Below are positions 23,541-30,496 of a stretch of DNA of 45,421 nt, piece by piece; positions within the stretch are counted from its first letter, which is position 1; each line of letters opens with the position of its first letter. Location: positions 1-45,421 of the forward strand of contig DAHUXL010000172.1 in the NCBI GenBank assembly GCA_027307195.1, in the 5' to 3' direction. The notes under the pieces are model-generated. The model was given only the letters and a program-made list of their open reading frames with translations, made no database searches and was not told the DNA's origin. The position numbers and the translations under genes were made by a program. The stretch is from Rhodanobacter sp. (GTDB lineage Bacteria; Pseudomonadota; Gammaproteobacteria; Xanthomonadales; Rhodanobacteraceae).

Positions 23541-24761
23541 CTAATCGCCGGGGAAGGGCGTGGGGAGTAACAAGCTTGTCGGGAATCCCGGCACGGGCGG
23601 GGTCAGCCAGCGGCGCGCCCGGCCGCGACCGAACGAGTCCACCTTGTGTGCGGCCGCCAGCGCATCGAGGGCGCGCTGCACGCTGCGCTGGCTGGTGCCA
23701 AGCACCAGCGCCAGCGCCGAGCTCGACCATGATTCCCCGTCAGCGAGCAGGGCAAGCACGGCCGCATGCGCGTCGTCGACGGGACGGGCCAGCACGACGA
23801 CCTCGCCGGCATGGCGCGGCGCCAGCGCGAAGCCCTGCTTGGTTGCGTTGATGTCGGCCATCGGTCGAAGCAACGTGCGCAGGCGCCCGACTTCGACCCG
23901 CAAGCGGGCGCGGTGCGACTCATCGGCGTGTTTCGTGCGGAAGGCACGCGTGATGAGCGTGGCCCTCGACACATCGCCGGGCCACGCTTCACCCAGGGTT
24001 CGTGCCAGCGCGAACAACACCGGGCGCCGCTCCAGCGAGATGGCCGAACGCGCGTCGCGCACGGCGTAACGGCATGCATCCACGACGAGCGCGGTGGAGG
24101 CCAGCAAGGCCTCGACCTCGTCGAGCTGCAGGAGTCGCTCATCACCGTGGGCGATCAGGCGCGCGGCGGGCAGGTTCAGCGCGAGGAAAGCATGTTGGAC
24201 TTCCGCCATCAGCGCCGGAATGGCGGCTTGGCGCGCTGCCAGCTCCGCCCGCGTGAGTGCGGCGCGCGCTGTCGCCGTACGCAGGCGACGTATCGCGATA
24301 CCGGCGACGACCAGCTCGCAGGAGGCCCGCGACGCAGGCGGCAACGCGGCCGGATCGAGTTCGGCAAGCGTGCGCTCGGCGTCGTCGAGATGCCCGGTCA
24401 GCAGCAGGCGACGAGCCTGCAGATAGCGCGCATACGCGGCGTTCGCGTGGTCGCCGTGCGCTTCCAGCGTGGCCCGCGCGGTGTCGAGCGCTTTCGTGGA
24501 CTCGCCGAGATCGCGCGAGACGAGCGCGATCTCGGCCTCGGCGACGGCGCAGCGCGCGCGGGCCATCGATTCGTGCGGGCCGAAGGCGCGCGCAGCGCGA
24601 CGCAGCAGCATCTTCGCCCGCACGAAATCGCCGAGCTGGGCCATCGCGATGCCGCGCAGCGCGAGCGCCGGCGCGTCGTCGCGCAAGGCGACCCGCTTCA
24701 ATGCGCCCAGGGGGTCACCCGCCGCGAGTGCGCGCGCCGCGGCTGTGATCAGGGAATCCAT
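23541..24761 (-). CDS. TPR-like protein with C-terminal helix-turn-helix
   Basis: A 406-residue mainly helical protein. The N-terminal ~250 residues resemble TPR repeats (LGDFVRAKMLLRRAARAFG; LLTGHLDDAERTLAELDP). A winged-helix region near 295-310 (ARLRVEVGRLRTLLRP) resembles the DNA-binding part of large transcriptional regulators, and the end has a helix-turn-helix ALALVLGTSQRSVQRALDAL (residues ~349-368). It appears to be a transcriptional regulator. It forms an operon with the propeller gene and is divergent from the GST gene at 24901, which may be its target. The ribosome binding site is weak. Confidence 0.72.
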   Translation of the reverse strand: MDSLITAAARALAAGDPLGALKRVALRDDAPALALRGIAMAQLGDFVRAKMLLRRAARAFGPHESMARARCAVAEAEIALVSRDLGESTKALDTARATLEAHGDHANAAYARYLQARRLLLTGHLDDAERTLAELDPAALPPASRASCELVVAGIAIRRLRTATARAALTRAELAARQAAIPALMAEVQHAFLALNLPAARLIAHGDERLLQLDEVEALLASTALVVDACRYAVRDARSAISLERRPVLFALARTLGEAWPGDVSRATLITRAFRTKHADESHRARLRVEVGRLRTLLRPMADINATKQGFALAPRHAGEVVVLARPVDDAHAAVLALLADGESWSSSALALVLGTSQRSVQRALDALAAAHKVDSFGRGRARRWLTPPVPGFPTSLLLPTPFPGD

Positions 24762-24900
24762 TCGGAGGAGCTCATTGTCAATCGCGCCACACTTGTCACT
24801 CCCACCCTTCGATGGACCGGCCGCAGTCTATCTCACGCTCAACAACCAAGGCGCCGGCGCCAACCGGCACCGACAACACGTGGATGCGAGGAGAGACGAG

Positions 24901-25554
24901 ATGGAAAAGATCGCTGTGTGGGGCTTCAGCTGGGTGCCGCCGTTTGCCCAGGGTCTGGTGCGCGACCTGCGCGTGCGCTGGGCGCTCGAAGAGGCGGGGC
25001 TTGCCTATGAAAGCCGGTGGATCGACACAGAGGACCGAAATTCCGATGCCTACCGGCGCAGGCATCCGTTCGGCATGGTGCCCGTGCTCGAATCCGGCGA
25101 CGCAACATGGATCGAGTCGGGCGCCATCGTCCATGCCATTGCCGAACATTGCGAAGCGCTCATGCCTGCCGACCGACGCACCGAAACGCTCACCTGGATG
25201 TTCACGGCCCTCAATACCGTCGAGCCGCCGCTGTGGAATCTGTTCGTGATGGATGTGCTGCACCGTGACGAAGCATGGGTGCCACTGCGGCGTCCTGGCG
25301 CCGTTGACGAGGTGCAGGCTCGATTGGCCGCGCTTTCCGGATGCCTCGACGGTCGCGATTACCTGCTTGGCCGCTTCACGGTGGCCGACATTCTGATGGC
25401 CACCGTGCTGAGGTTCATTCGGCATACGGATCTGGTAGCCGGATTCCCGCTGCTCGTTGCCTACGTCAAGCGCTGCGAGGCGCGGCCGGCTTTCCAGGCT
25501 GCCTTGCGCAACCAGACGGTTGGCTACGCACGCAACGCACCAGTTGCAGCCTGA
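24901..25554 (+). CDS. Glutathione S-transferase family protein 2
   Basis: A 217-residue GST, paralogue of the protein at 18927-19580. Shared features include VRDLRVRWALEEAGLAYESR at ~20-39, FGMVPVLESGDATWIESGAI (cis-Pro and ES glutathione-binding residues) and the C-terminal RFTVADILMATVL helix. GGAGAGACGAG precedes the ATG. The DUF899 gene follows after 19 bp, so both form an operon, divergent from the HTH-TPR regulator 139 bp upstream. It may detoxify electrophiles; the partner thioredoxin-like DUF899 protein fits a thiol-based role. Confidence 0.88.
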   Translation: MEKIAVWGFSWVPPFAQGLVRDLRVRWALEEAGLAYESRWIDTEDRNSDAYRRRHPFGMVPVLESGDATWIESGAIVHAIAEHCEALMPADRRTETLTWMFTALNTVEPPLWNLFVMDVLHRDEAWVPLRRPGAVDEVQARLAALSGCLDGRDYLLGRFTVADILMATVLRFIRHTDLVAGFPLLVAYVKRCEARPAFQAALRNQTVGYARNAPVAA

Positions 25555-25573
25555 GTTGAAAGGGAGAGCAGCG

Positions 25574-26341
25574 ATGACTGACGACAAGACTGGAACACGC
25601 GAAGAGTGGCTGGCAGCGCGGCTTGAGCTGCTTCATGCCGAGAAGGAGCTCACGCGACGCAGCGATGAGGTGGCGCGGCAGCGGCAGGAACTGCCGTGGG
25701 TACGGATCGACAAGCCGTATCGGTTCGAGACCGACGAGGGCAGCGCTTCGCTGGCGGACCTTTTCCGGGGGCGCTCGCAGCTGCTCGTCTATCACTTCAT
25801 GTTCGGGCCCGACTACAAGGCCGGTTGCCCGTCGTGCTCGTCCATCGCGGATGGGTTCAACGGCTCCATCGTCCACCTGGAAAACCACGACGTGGCCTTC
25901 ACGGCAGTGTCGCGTGCGCCGCTTGCGAAGCTGCAGGCGTTCAAGCAGCGGATGGACTGGACGTTCCCCTGGGCGTCGGCGCCCAATGGAGAGTTCAACT
26001 TCGACTTCAACGTCGTGTTCACCGAGGAGCAACTGTGCAGCGGCCCGGTGAATTACAACTACCAGCCGATGGACGTGAGGCAGGCCGTGAAAGCCGGAGA
26101 GGATGGTTTCGTCGGCCGGATGGCGGCCATGACGGAGACAAACGTGGCGACCTATCTGCGCGAGATGCCGGGCATGAGCGCGTTCGTGCTGGAGGCCGGC
26201 GTCGTCTACCACACGTATTCCACCTATGCGCGCGGGCTGGACGGTCTTTGGGGCATGTACCAGTGGCTCGATCGCGCCCCCAAGGGGCGCAACGAGAACG
26301 GCGTTTGGTGGCGCCACCATGACAAGTACGACCAGCGTTGA
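25574..26341 (+). CDS. DUF899 thioredoxin-like protein
   Basis: A 255-residue protein of the DUF899 family, thioredoxin-like fold. Signature segments are LTRRSDEVARQRQELPWV, YHFMFGPDYKAGCPSCSS with the pair C85-x-x-C88, DVAFTAVSRAPLAKLQAFKQ, and TYSTYARGLDGLWGMYQWLD near the end. The CxxC places it among redox-active members. The start at 25574 has AGGGAGAGCAGCG in front; the frame extends upstream into the GST gene. It is co-transcribed with that GST. Confidence 0.92.
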   Translation: MTDDKTGTREEWLAARLELLHAEKELTRRSDEVARQRQELPWVRIDKPYRFETDEGSASLADLFRGRSQLLVYHFMFGPDYKAGCPSCSSIADGFNGSIVHLENHDVAFTAVSRAPLAKLQAFKQRMDWTFPWASAPNGEFNFDFNVVFTEEQLCSGPVNYNYQPMDVRQAVKAGEDGFVGRMAAMTETNVATYLREMPGMSAFVLEAGVVYHTYSTYARGLDGLWGMYQWLDRAPKGRNENGVWWRHHDKYDQR

Positions 26342-26390
26342 GCCATGTCGTGGCGACAGCGCCACGGTGCTTCCTGACAGGAGGGATGAC

Positions 26391-27371
26391 ATGAGTGACG
26401 TGCATGTCGGTGCAGATGTAGGCGCTGCCATCGGTCATGGAAGCGGCGATACGGCATCTCTCCGTGGGGCCCGTCGGCTTGGCCTCGCCGCCGCCCCGAC
26501 GTTCGCCTTCATGGCGTTGCTGACCGGCGTCTTTGGCGCAAGTCCGACGGACACACTTTGCTCAGCCGCGCACGGTGCGTTGCCACTGAGCAGCATGGTG
26601 CTGATGTATGGGCTGATGAGCGTCTTCCATCTGGCGCCCTGGCTGAAGTGGATTGCCCAGCGTCGACGCGGTATCCGCCGCCAACTCTCCACTTCAGAAG
26701 CACACGAGTCAGAGATAGCTGAGCCACCAGTCCTTGCGCCGCCGCTTCAGGCCGGCGTACCAGCGGCAGAGCGGATAGAACGCCAGCACCACGCATGTCC
26801 ACAGCAGGTAGATCGCCGGCAGGCCGACGTCCCATCCGGGCGGGGCGGTGAACGGGAAGTGGCCCAGGTCCGGCGAGCGGAACATGCCGCTGACATCGCC
26901 GTAGCGCAGGTAGCAGGCGGCGACCGCGAGCAGATGAATCAGGTAGAAATGCAGAACATAGAAGAACAACGGCACCTTGCCGTAGACCAGCGCGGGCCGC
27001 AGCCGCTGCGGCGTGTGTGCGTCGAAGGCACGCAGCAGGAGCAGCGCCGGTCCCAGTGTCATCAGCAGGAACAGCAGCGAGGGCGGATACTTCTGGGTGT
27101 TGAGGAAGGACAGCAGTGTCCACAACGGCGAGCGCTGCGTGGACCATGGCTGCGGATCGCCATACACGTTGAGCAGGCGCAACAGCACGAAGCCGAGGGT
27201 GAGGCCCAGACCGAGCCGCAGCAGCAGCGTGCGGCGGCGCTCCGCGCTCCAGCCGTAGCTGTGCCCCAGCGCATAACCCAGCGCGGTGACACCAAGCCAG
27301 GGCACCAGCGGATAGGCGACGAACACCGCATGCGCCCCGGTGTGGACGAAGCCGGGGGCGTGCAGCACTGA
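26391..27371 (+). CDS. Small membrane protein with a long antisense tail
   Basis: ATG at 26391 has ACAGGAGGGATGAC in front, the best ribosome binding site nearby. Residues ~32-80 contain two hydrophobic segments (AAPTFAFMALLTGVFG; LSSMVLMYGLMSVFHLAPWL), matching small uncharacterised membrane proteins of about 90-100 residues that I recall from related bacteria. From residue ~107 on, the frame is antisense to the acyltransferase gene and reads as Arg/Gln-rich sequence with no family. The frame is open for 326 residues, apparently because the original stop was lost. The functional part is probably 26391-26700. Confidence 0.55.
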   Translation: MSDVHVGADVGAAIGHGSGDTASLRGARRLGLAAAPTFAFMALLTGVFGASPTDTLCSAAHGALPLSSMVLMYGLMSVFHLAPWLKWIAQRRRGIRRQLSTSEAHESEIAEPPVLAPPLQAGVPAAERIERQHHACPQQVDRRQADVPSGRGGEREVAQVRRAEHAADIAVAQVAGGDREQMNQVEMQNIEEQRHLAVDQRGPQPLRRVCVEGTQQEQRRSQCHQQEQQRGRILLGVEEGQQCPQRRALRGPWLRIAIHVEQAQQHEAEGEAQTEPQQQRAAALRAPAVAVPQRITQRGDTKPGHQRIGDEHRMRPGVDEAGGVQH

Positions 27372-27926
27372 CCACAGCGGCGCGAGCGGGCCGAACGCAT
27401 CGGCCTGGATGCCGTCCAGCAGGTTGTGGCCGGCGACCATCGTCACGCCCAGCGCAATCAGCGCACGCGTCGGCAAATAGATCAGTCCGGCCAGCACGAT
27501 CATCGCCCAGCCCAGCGCCCACAGCACGGTGAGCAGGGTGATCTGGTAGTCGACGTTGAACTGCAGCGCAAAGCGCATCACCACCACTTCCAGCACGATC
27601 AGCCACAGCCCGCGCGTGAGCAGGAAGCGCGACAGTTGGCCCTTGGACATGCGCTGCAGCGTCAGGCAGGCACTGGTGCCGGTGAGCAGGAAGAACACCG
27701 GCGCGCAGAAGTGGGTGATCCAGCGGGTGAAGAACAGCCCCGCCGTGGTGGTGGCGAGGTTGGTCGGGCTGGCATCGAGTGCGCCGAAGAAATCGTGCAC
27801 GTGATCGAGCGCCATGATCACGATGATGATGCCGCGGAGCAGGTCGATCGATTCGATGCGGACGCGGGAGGGCGACACGTCATCGGTTGCTGCACGAACT
27901 GCGGGAAAGGGTGTTGCGGTATCCAT
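26709..27926 (-). CDS. DUF1624 acyltransferase-like membrane protein
   Basis: A 405-residue polytopic protein with about ten transmembrane segments. The N-terminal motif S-I-D-L-L-R-G-I-I-I-V-I-M-A-L-D-H-V-H (quoted in parts: RIESIDLLRGIIIVIMALDH) is the signature of DUF1624/heparan-alpha-glucosaminide acetyltransferase-like proteins. VPLFFYVLHFYLIHLLAV is the usual late helix. They are thought to transfer acetyl groups across membranes to sugars. The start at 27926 has GGGGAGCAAACGAC in front. Its 3' end is convergent with, and overlapped by, the open tail of the gene at 26391. Confidence 0.85.
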   Translation of the reverse strand: MDTATPFPAVRAATDDVSPSRVRIESIDLLRGIIIVIMALDHVHDFFGALDASPTNLATTTAGLFFTRWITHFCAPVFFLLTGTSACLTLQRMSKGQLSRFLLTRGLWLIVLEVVVMRFALQFNVDYQITLLTVLWALGWAMIVLAGLIYLPTRALIALGVTMVAGHNLLDGIQADAFGPLAPLWSVLHAPGFVHTGAHAVFVAYPLVPWLGVTALGYALGHSYGWSAERRRTLLLRLGLGLTLGFVLLRLLNVYGDPQPWSTQRSPLWTLLSFLNTQKYPPSLLFLLMTLGPALLLLRAFDAHTPQRLRPALVYGKVPLFFYVLHFYLIHLLAVAACYLRYGDVSGMFRSPDLGHFPFTAPPGWDVGLPAIYLLWTCVVLAFYPLCRWYAGLKRRRKDWWLSYL

Positions 27927-28095
27927 GTCGTTTGCTCCCCAGGGGCGGCCGGTCAAGCGTTGTGCGCGGACCGGCACCAGACAAGTGACGATGGTAACGC
28001 GGCGATGTCACGGCATCCGCTGGCTTCCCGGTTCCCCTCGCGCCGACCGCGAAACATGCGCCGCAGTGTTCCTCCGCGCGGCTGATCGCCGCAGC

Positions 28096-28458
28096 GTCGG
28101 TCAGCCCGGAATTTCCGGCTCCGCCAGCTTGCCCAGCAATACCAGCGATTCCTGCCAGGCGGAGATTGCCATCCCGGTCAGCGTGCAGGCACTGCAGTGC
28201 GGCGGTGACCCACGCCAGCCCGGCGTGCCGTTCACGCTGCGGCTGGAGAACGGTACGGACATGCGTGCGCGCAGCGTGGTGGTGGCCTCGGGTGCACGCT
28301 ATCGGCAGATCGATATCGAGAACCTCGCCATGTTCGAGGGCGCCGGCGTGTCCTAGTGGATGTCGCCGCTGGAGGCGAAGCTCTGCAAAGGCGAGGAGAT
28401 CGCCCAAGTCGTTGCCGCGCTGCATCGGATCCTTGCGCAGGAGCAGCAGCGCAACTGA
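28096..28458 (+). pseudogene. Decayed thioredoxin-reductase-like gene
   Basis: In one frame: QPGISGSASLPSN, AEIAIPVSVQALQCGGDP, VVVASGARYRQIDIENL, AMFEGAGV, then TAG at 28354-28356, then SPLEAKLCKGEE directly followed by AQVVAALHRILAQ and TGA. These are recognisable parts of FAD/NAD(P)-binding thioredoxin-reductase-like proteins (often fused to a cyclic-nucleotide domain). The gene has lost its N-terminal part, has an in-frame stop, and jumps from the K-L-C-K-G-E-E block to the C-terminal helix, so the NADPH-binding segment between them has been deleted. No start codon fits. Confidence 0.75.
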
Positions 28459-28503
28459 CACGGTGCGCGAGTGGATGGATCACAGCCCGGCAATGACAGG
28501 AGG

Positions 28504-29397
28504 TCAGGCGTCCGCGGCGATGCCGCACGTCGGGTCGGCGTCACCACGCCGCGATCGTTGGCGTTTATCCACATACATGGCGCGGTCGGCGTGCGACAGC
28601 AGGACGTCCGGGTCGCTTCCGTCTGCCGGAAAACAGGCGATACCAATGCTGGCATCCAGCCGGAACAAACCATCGGGCAGCGCGTAGAGCGGGCTCAGGC
28701 GGTCGCGGATGCCGTCGGCGACGGTCTGAGCTGCTTCTATATTGCAGCAGCCTGGCAGCAGCGCGACAAACTCGTCACCGCCGACGCGGGCCACCAGGTC
28801 ACCTTGCCGAAGGCCCTGCTGCAGGCGTTGTGCGACCTCGCGCAGCAGGCGGTCGCCGGCGTCGTGGCCGCCCCGATCGTTGACCTCCTTGAAGCCGTCA
28901 AGATCCATGTAGAGCACGGCCAGGCCGTCACCGGTCTGCACCGCGTGCGCGATGGCGTATTGCAGTTCGCACTGCAACCGGTGGCGGTTGGGCAATCCAG
29001 TCAACGGATCGTGGCTGGCACGGTACTCGAGTTCGCGCTCGGCTTGGCGCAGCTCGGTCACCTCGCGACCCACTCCGATGCGCATACCGTAGTCGGGCAG
29101 CGAGCGGGCCGACCATTGGATGTCCACGCTGTGTCCTTCCTTGTGGACGTAGCGATTGCGGAAGTGGCGCTGCAGCGTGCCGGCCATCACATGTTCGGCC
29201 TGCCGCATGGTCGCCGCGCGGTCGTCCGGATGAACCAGTTCGAATATTCGCCGGCCCAGCACCTCGGCGGGGGCATAGCCGAAGATGCGCTCGAAGCTTG
29301 CATTGACATACAGCAAGCATCCCTCGGTATCGACGACGCAGACAGCGTCGGGTACCAGGTCGAGCACTTCGGTGAGGGGCGGCAGTTTCGGGATCAT
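28504..29397 (-). CDS. PAS-GGDEF diguanylate cyclase 2
   Basis: A protein of 297 residues. PAS domain at ~9-115 (VPDAVCVVDTEGCLLYVNAS; FGYAPAEVLG; VHPDDR) and GGDEF domain at ~125-290. The active site GGDEF is at 206-210 and the RxxD I-site at 197-200 (RQGD). It should be an active cyclic-di-GMP synthase with feedback inhibition. ATG at 29397 is used; a GTG at 29421 would add eight residues. Neither has a clear ribosome binding site. It is the second stand-alone cyclase in the window. Confidence 0.88.
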   Translation of the reverse strand: MIPKLPPLTEVLDLVPDAVCVVDTEGCLLYVNASFERIFGYAPAEVLGRRIFELVHPDDRAATMRQAEHVMAGTLQRHFRNRYVHKEGHSVDIQWSARSLPDYGMRIGVGREVTELRQAERELEYRASHDPLTGLPNRHRLQCELQYAIAHAVQTGDGLAVLYMDLDGFKEVNDRGGHDAGDRLLREVAQRLQQGLRQGDLVARVGGDEFVALLPGCCNIEAAQTVADGIRDRLSPLYALPDGLFRLDASIGIACFPADGSDPDVLLSHADRAMYVDKRQRSRRGDADPTCGIAADA

Positions 29398-29508
29398 GAT
29401 TGCTGGATTCGTAATGAACACTAAAAGTCAGAGACAGCTTCCCAACGGAATTTCTCCCATGTGGACCGACGTCGCTCCAAGGCTTCGGCGCGCTGCGTTG
29501 AGCAGTCC

Positions 29509-29784
29509 TCAGCTACTGGATGGTGGTGCGGACCGTTCCTTGAGGCAGACCTTGCAGCCTTCGGTGAACGCGGCGGAGCTGGAATCGCAGGCGGCCGGAT
29601 CAGTCACCTTGTTCTCCGACGCCCAGGCATGGCCGGCGGCCTCGCAGTCCAGCGTGCAGGTGCTGGCGACGCGGTCGTTCTTGATGCTGGATTTGGTCTT
29701 GATCTTCTGGTCGGCAGAAGCGGGCAGTGCAACGAGCAGCAGCAACAGGCCTGCGACAACGAGAGTGGTGGGGCGTACGTGCAT
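29509..29784 (-). CDS. Small secreted cysteine-rich protein
   Basis: A 91-residue protein with a typical signal peptide (residues 1-24: TLVVAGLLLLLVALPASA). The mature part has five cysteines, in TCTLDCEAAG, AACDSS and GCKVCLKER, a pattern that could form two disulfides or bind a metal. I recognise no family. The start at 29784 is chosen because GGAAGA lies 7-12 bases upstream and a signal peptide follows at once. The frame extends upstream to 30291 but that part opposes the Dyp remnant. Confidence 0.72.
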   Translation of the reverse strand: MHVRPTTLVVAGLLLLLVALPASADQKIKTKSSIKNDRVASTCTLDCEAAGHAWASENKVTDPAACDSSSAAFTEGCKVCLKERSAPPSSS

Positions 29785-29934
29785 TTGGATTCTTCCGAGG
29801 ACGGGTCGATGGTCTGCCCGGGAGCGCAGGGCGTCAAGCAAGCATGCGGCCATGGGGAGCGGATGAAAGCGAGCAGGAAAATACGGATCAGAGCTGGACA
29901 AGCAGATGGGGGAGGATTCGAACGCTGGCAGGGC

Positions 29935-30240
29935 GACACCTCGCATATCGAGCGGGCCGATGCCGCGAAGGCTCCCGGCACGCGCAGCGTCCTGACCAAC
30001 ATCGAGAAGGATGGCGAGCCGCTGCAGATCGTGCGCGACAACATGCCGTTCGGCGATGTGAGCAAGGGCGAGTTCGACACCTATTTCATCGGTTATGCGC
30101 GATCCCCGGCCCGGACCGGGCACATGCTCGCCCACATGTTGGTCGGTAACCCGCCGGGCAACTGCGACCGCCTGCTTGACTTCAGCAAGGCTGTCACCGA
30201 CACGCTGTTTTTCGTCCCATCCGCGACGTTTCTGGACCAT
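29935..30240 (+). pseudogene. Decayed Dyp-type peroxidase fragment
   Basis: The frame reads DTSHIERADAAKAPGTRSVL, then TNIEKDGEPLQIVRDNMPFG, then GEFDTYFIGYARSPA, PPGNCDRLLDFSKAVTDTLFF, VPSATFLD. This matches the C-terminal half of Dyp-type (YfeX-like) haem peroxidases: the R-x-N-M-P-x-G motif, the F-I-G-Y-x-R strand, and the N-Y-D-R-L-L-D-F-S block. The N-terminal half is missing, and the position of the haem-ligand histidine, normally N-S-H before this block, reads T-R-S. After FLD the frame runs into unrelated sequence. No function is expected. Confidence 0.75.
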
Positions 30241-30358
30241 GTCCGGGGGAAGGGCGCCAGAGGCAATGTTGCTGGACCTTCTCCTTGGCAATCATGCCTG
30301 GAGCCGGCTGGCGCGGTAGCGCGATCCATCGAAGGCGATCTTGCCGCTTGGCTGCCTG

Positions 30359-30380
30359 AAATGTGACGTAAATCACATTT
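30359..30380. promoter_or_regulatory. Perfect CRP/Clp-type binding site
   Basis: AAATGTGA (30359-30366), six bases CGTAAA, then TCACATTT (30373-30380): a perfect palindrome containing the CRP-family consensus TGTGA-N6-TCACA. It lies 117 bp before the TIR gene start, with no other open gene between, so it should control the TIR-SLOG operon. In xanthomonad relatives Clp is the CRP homologue and responds to cyclic di-GMP as well as, in some species, nucleotides; that this site binds Clp is inference. Confidence 0.8.
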
Positions 30381-30496
30381 TTGATGCTATCGTCGACAAG
30401 TCAGGCGGCTGGTCGGGGGCGACTGCCTGGGTCCGATTCGAGTGGAAGGGATATCCGGCAAGGAGTGCACGACCTCCGACGGGAGTGCGACGCGCC

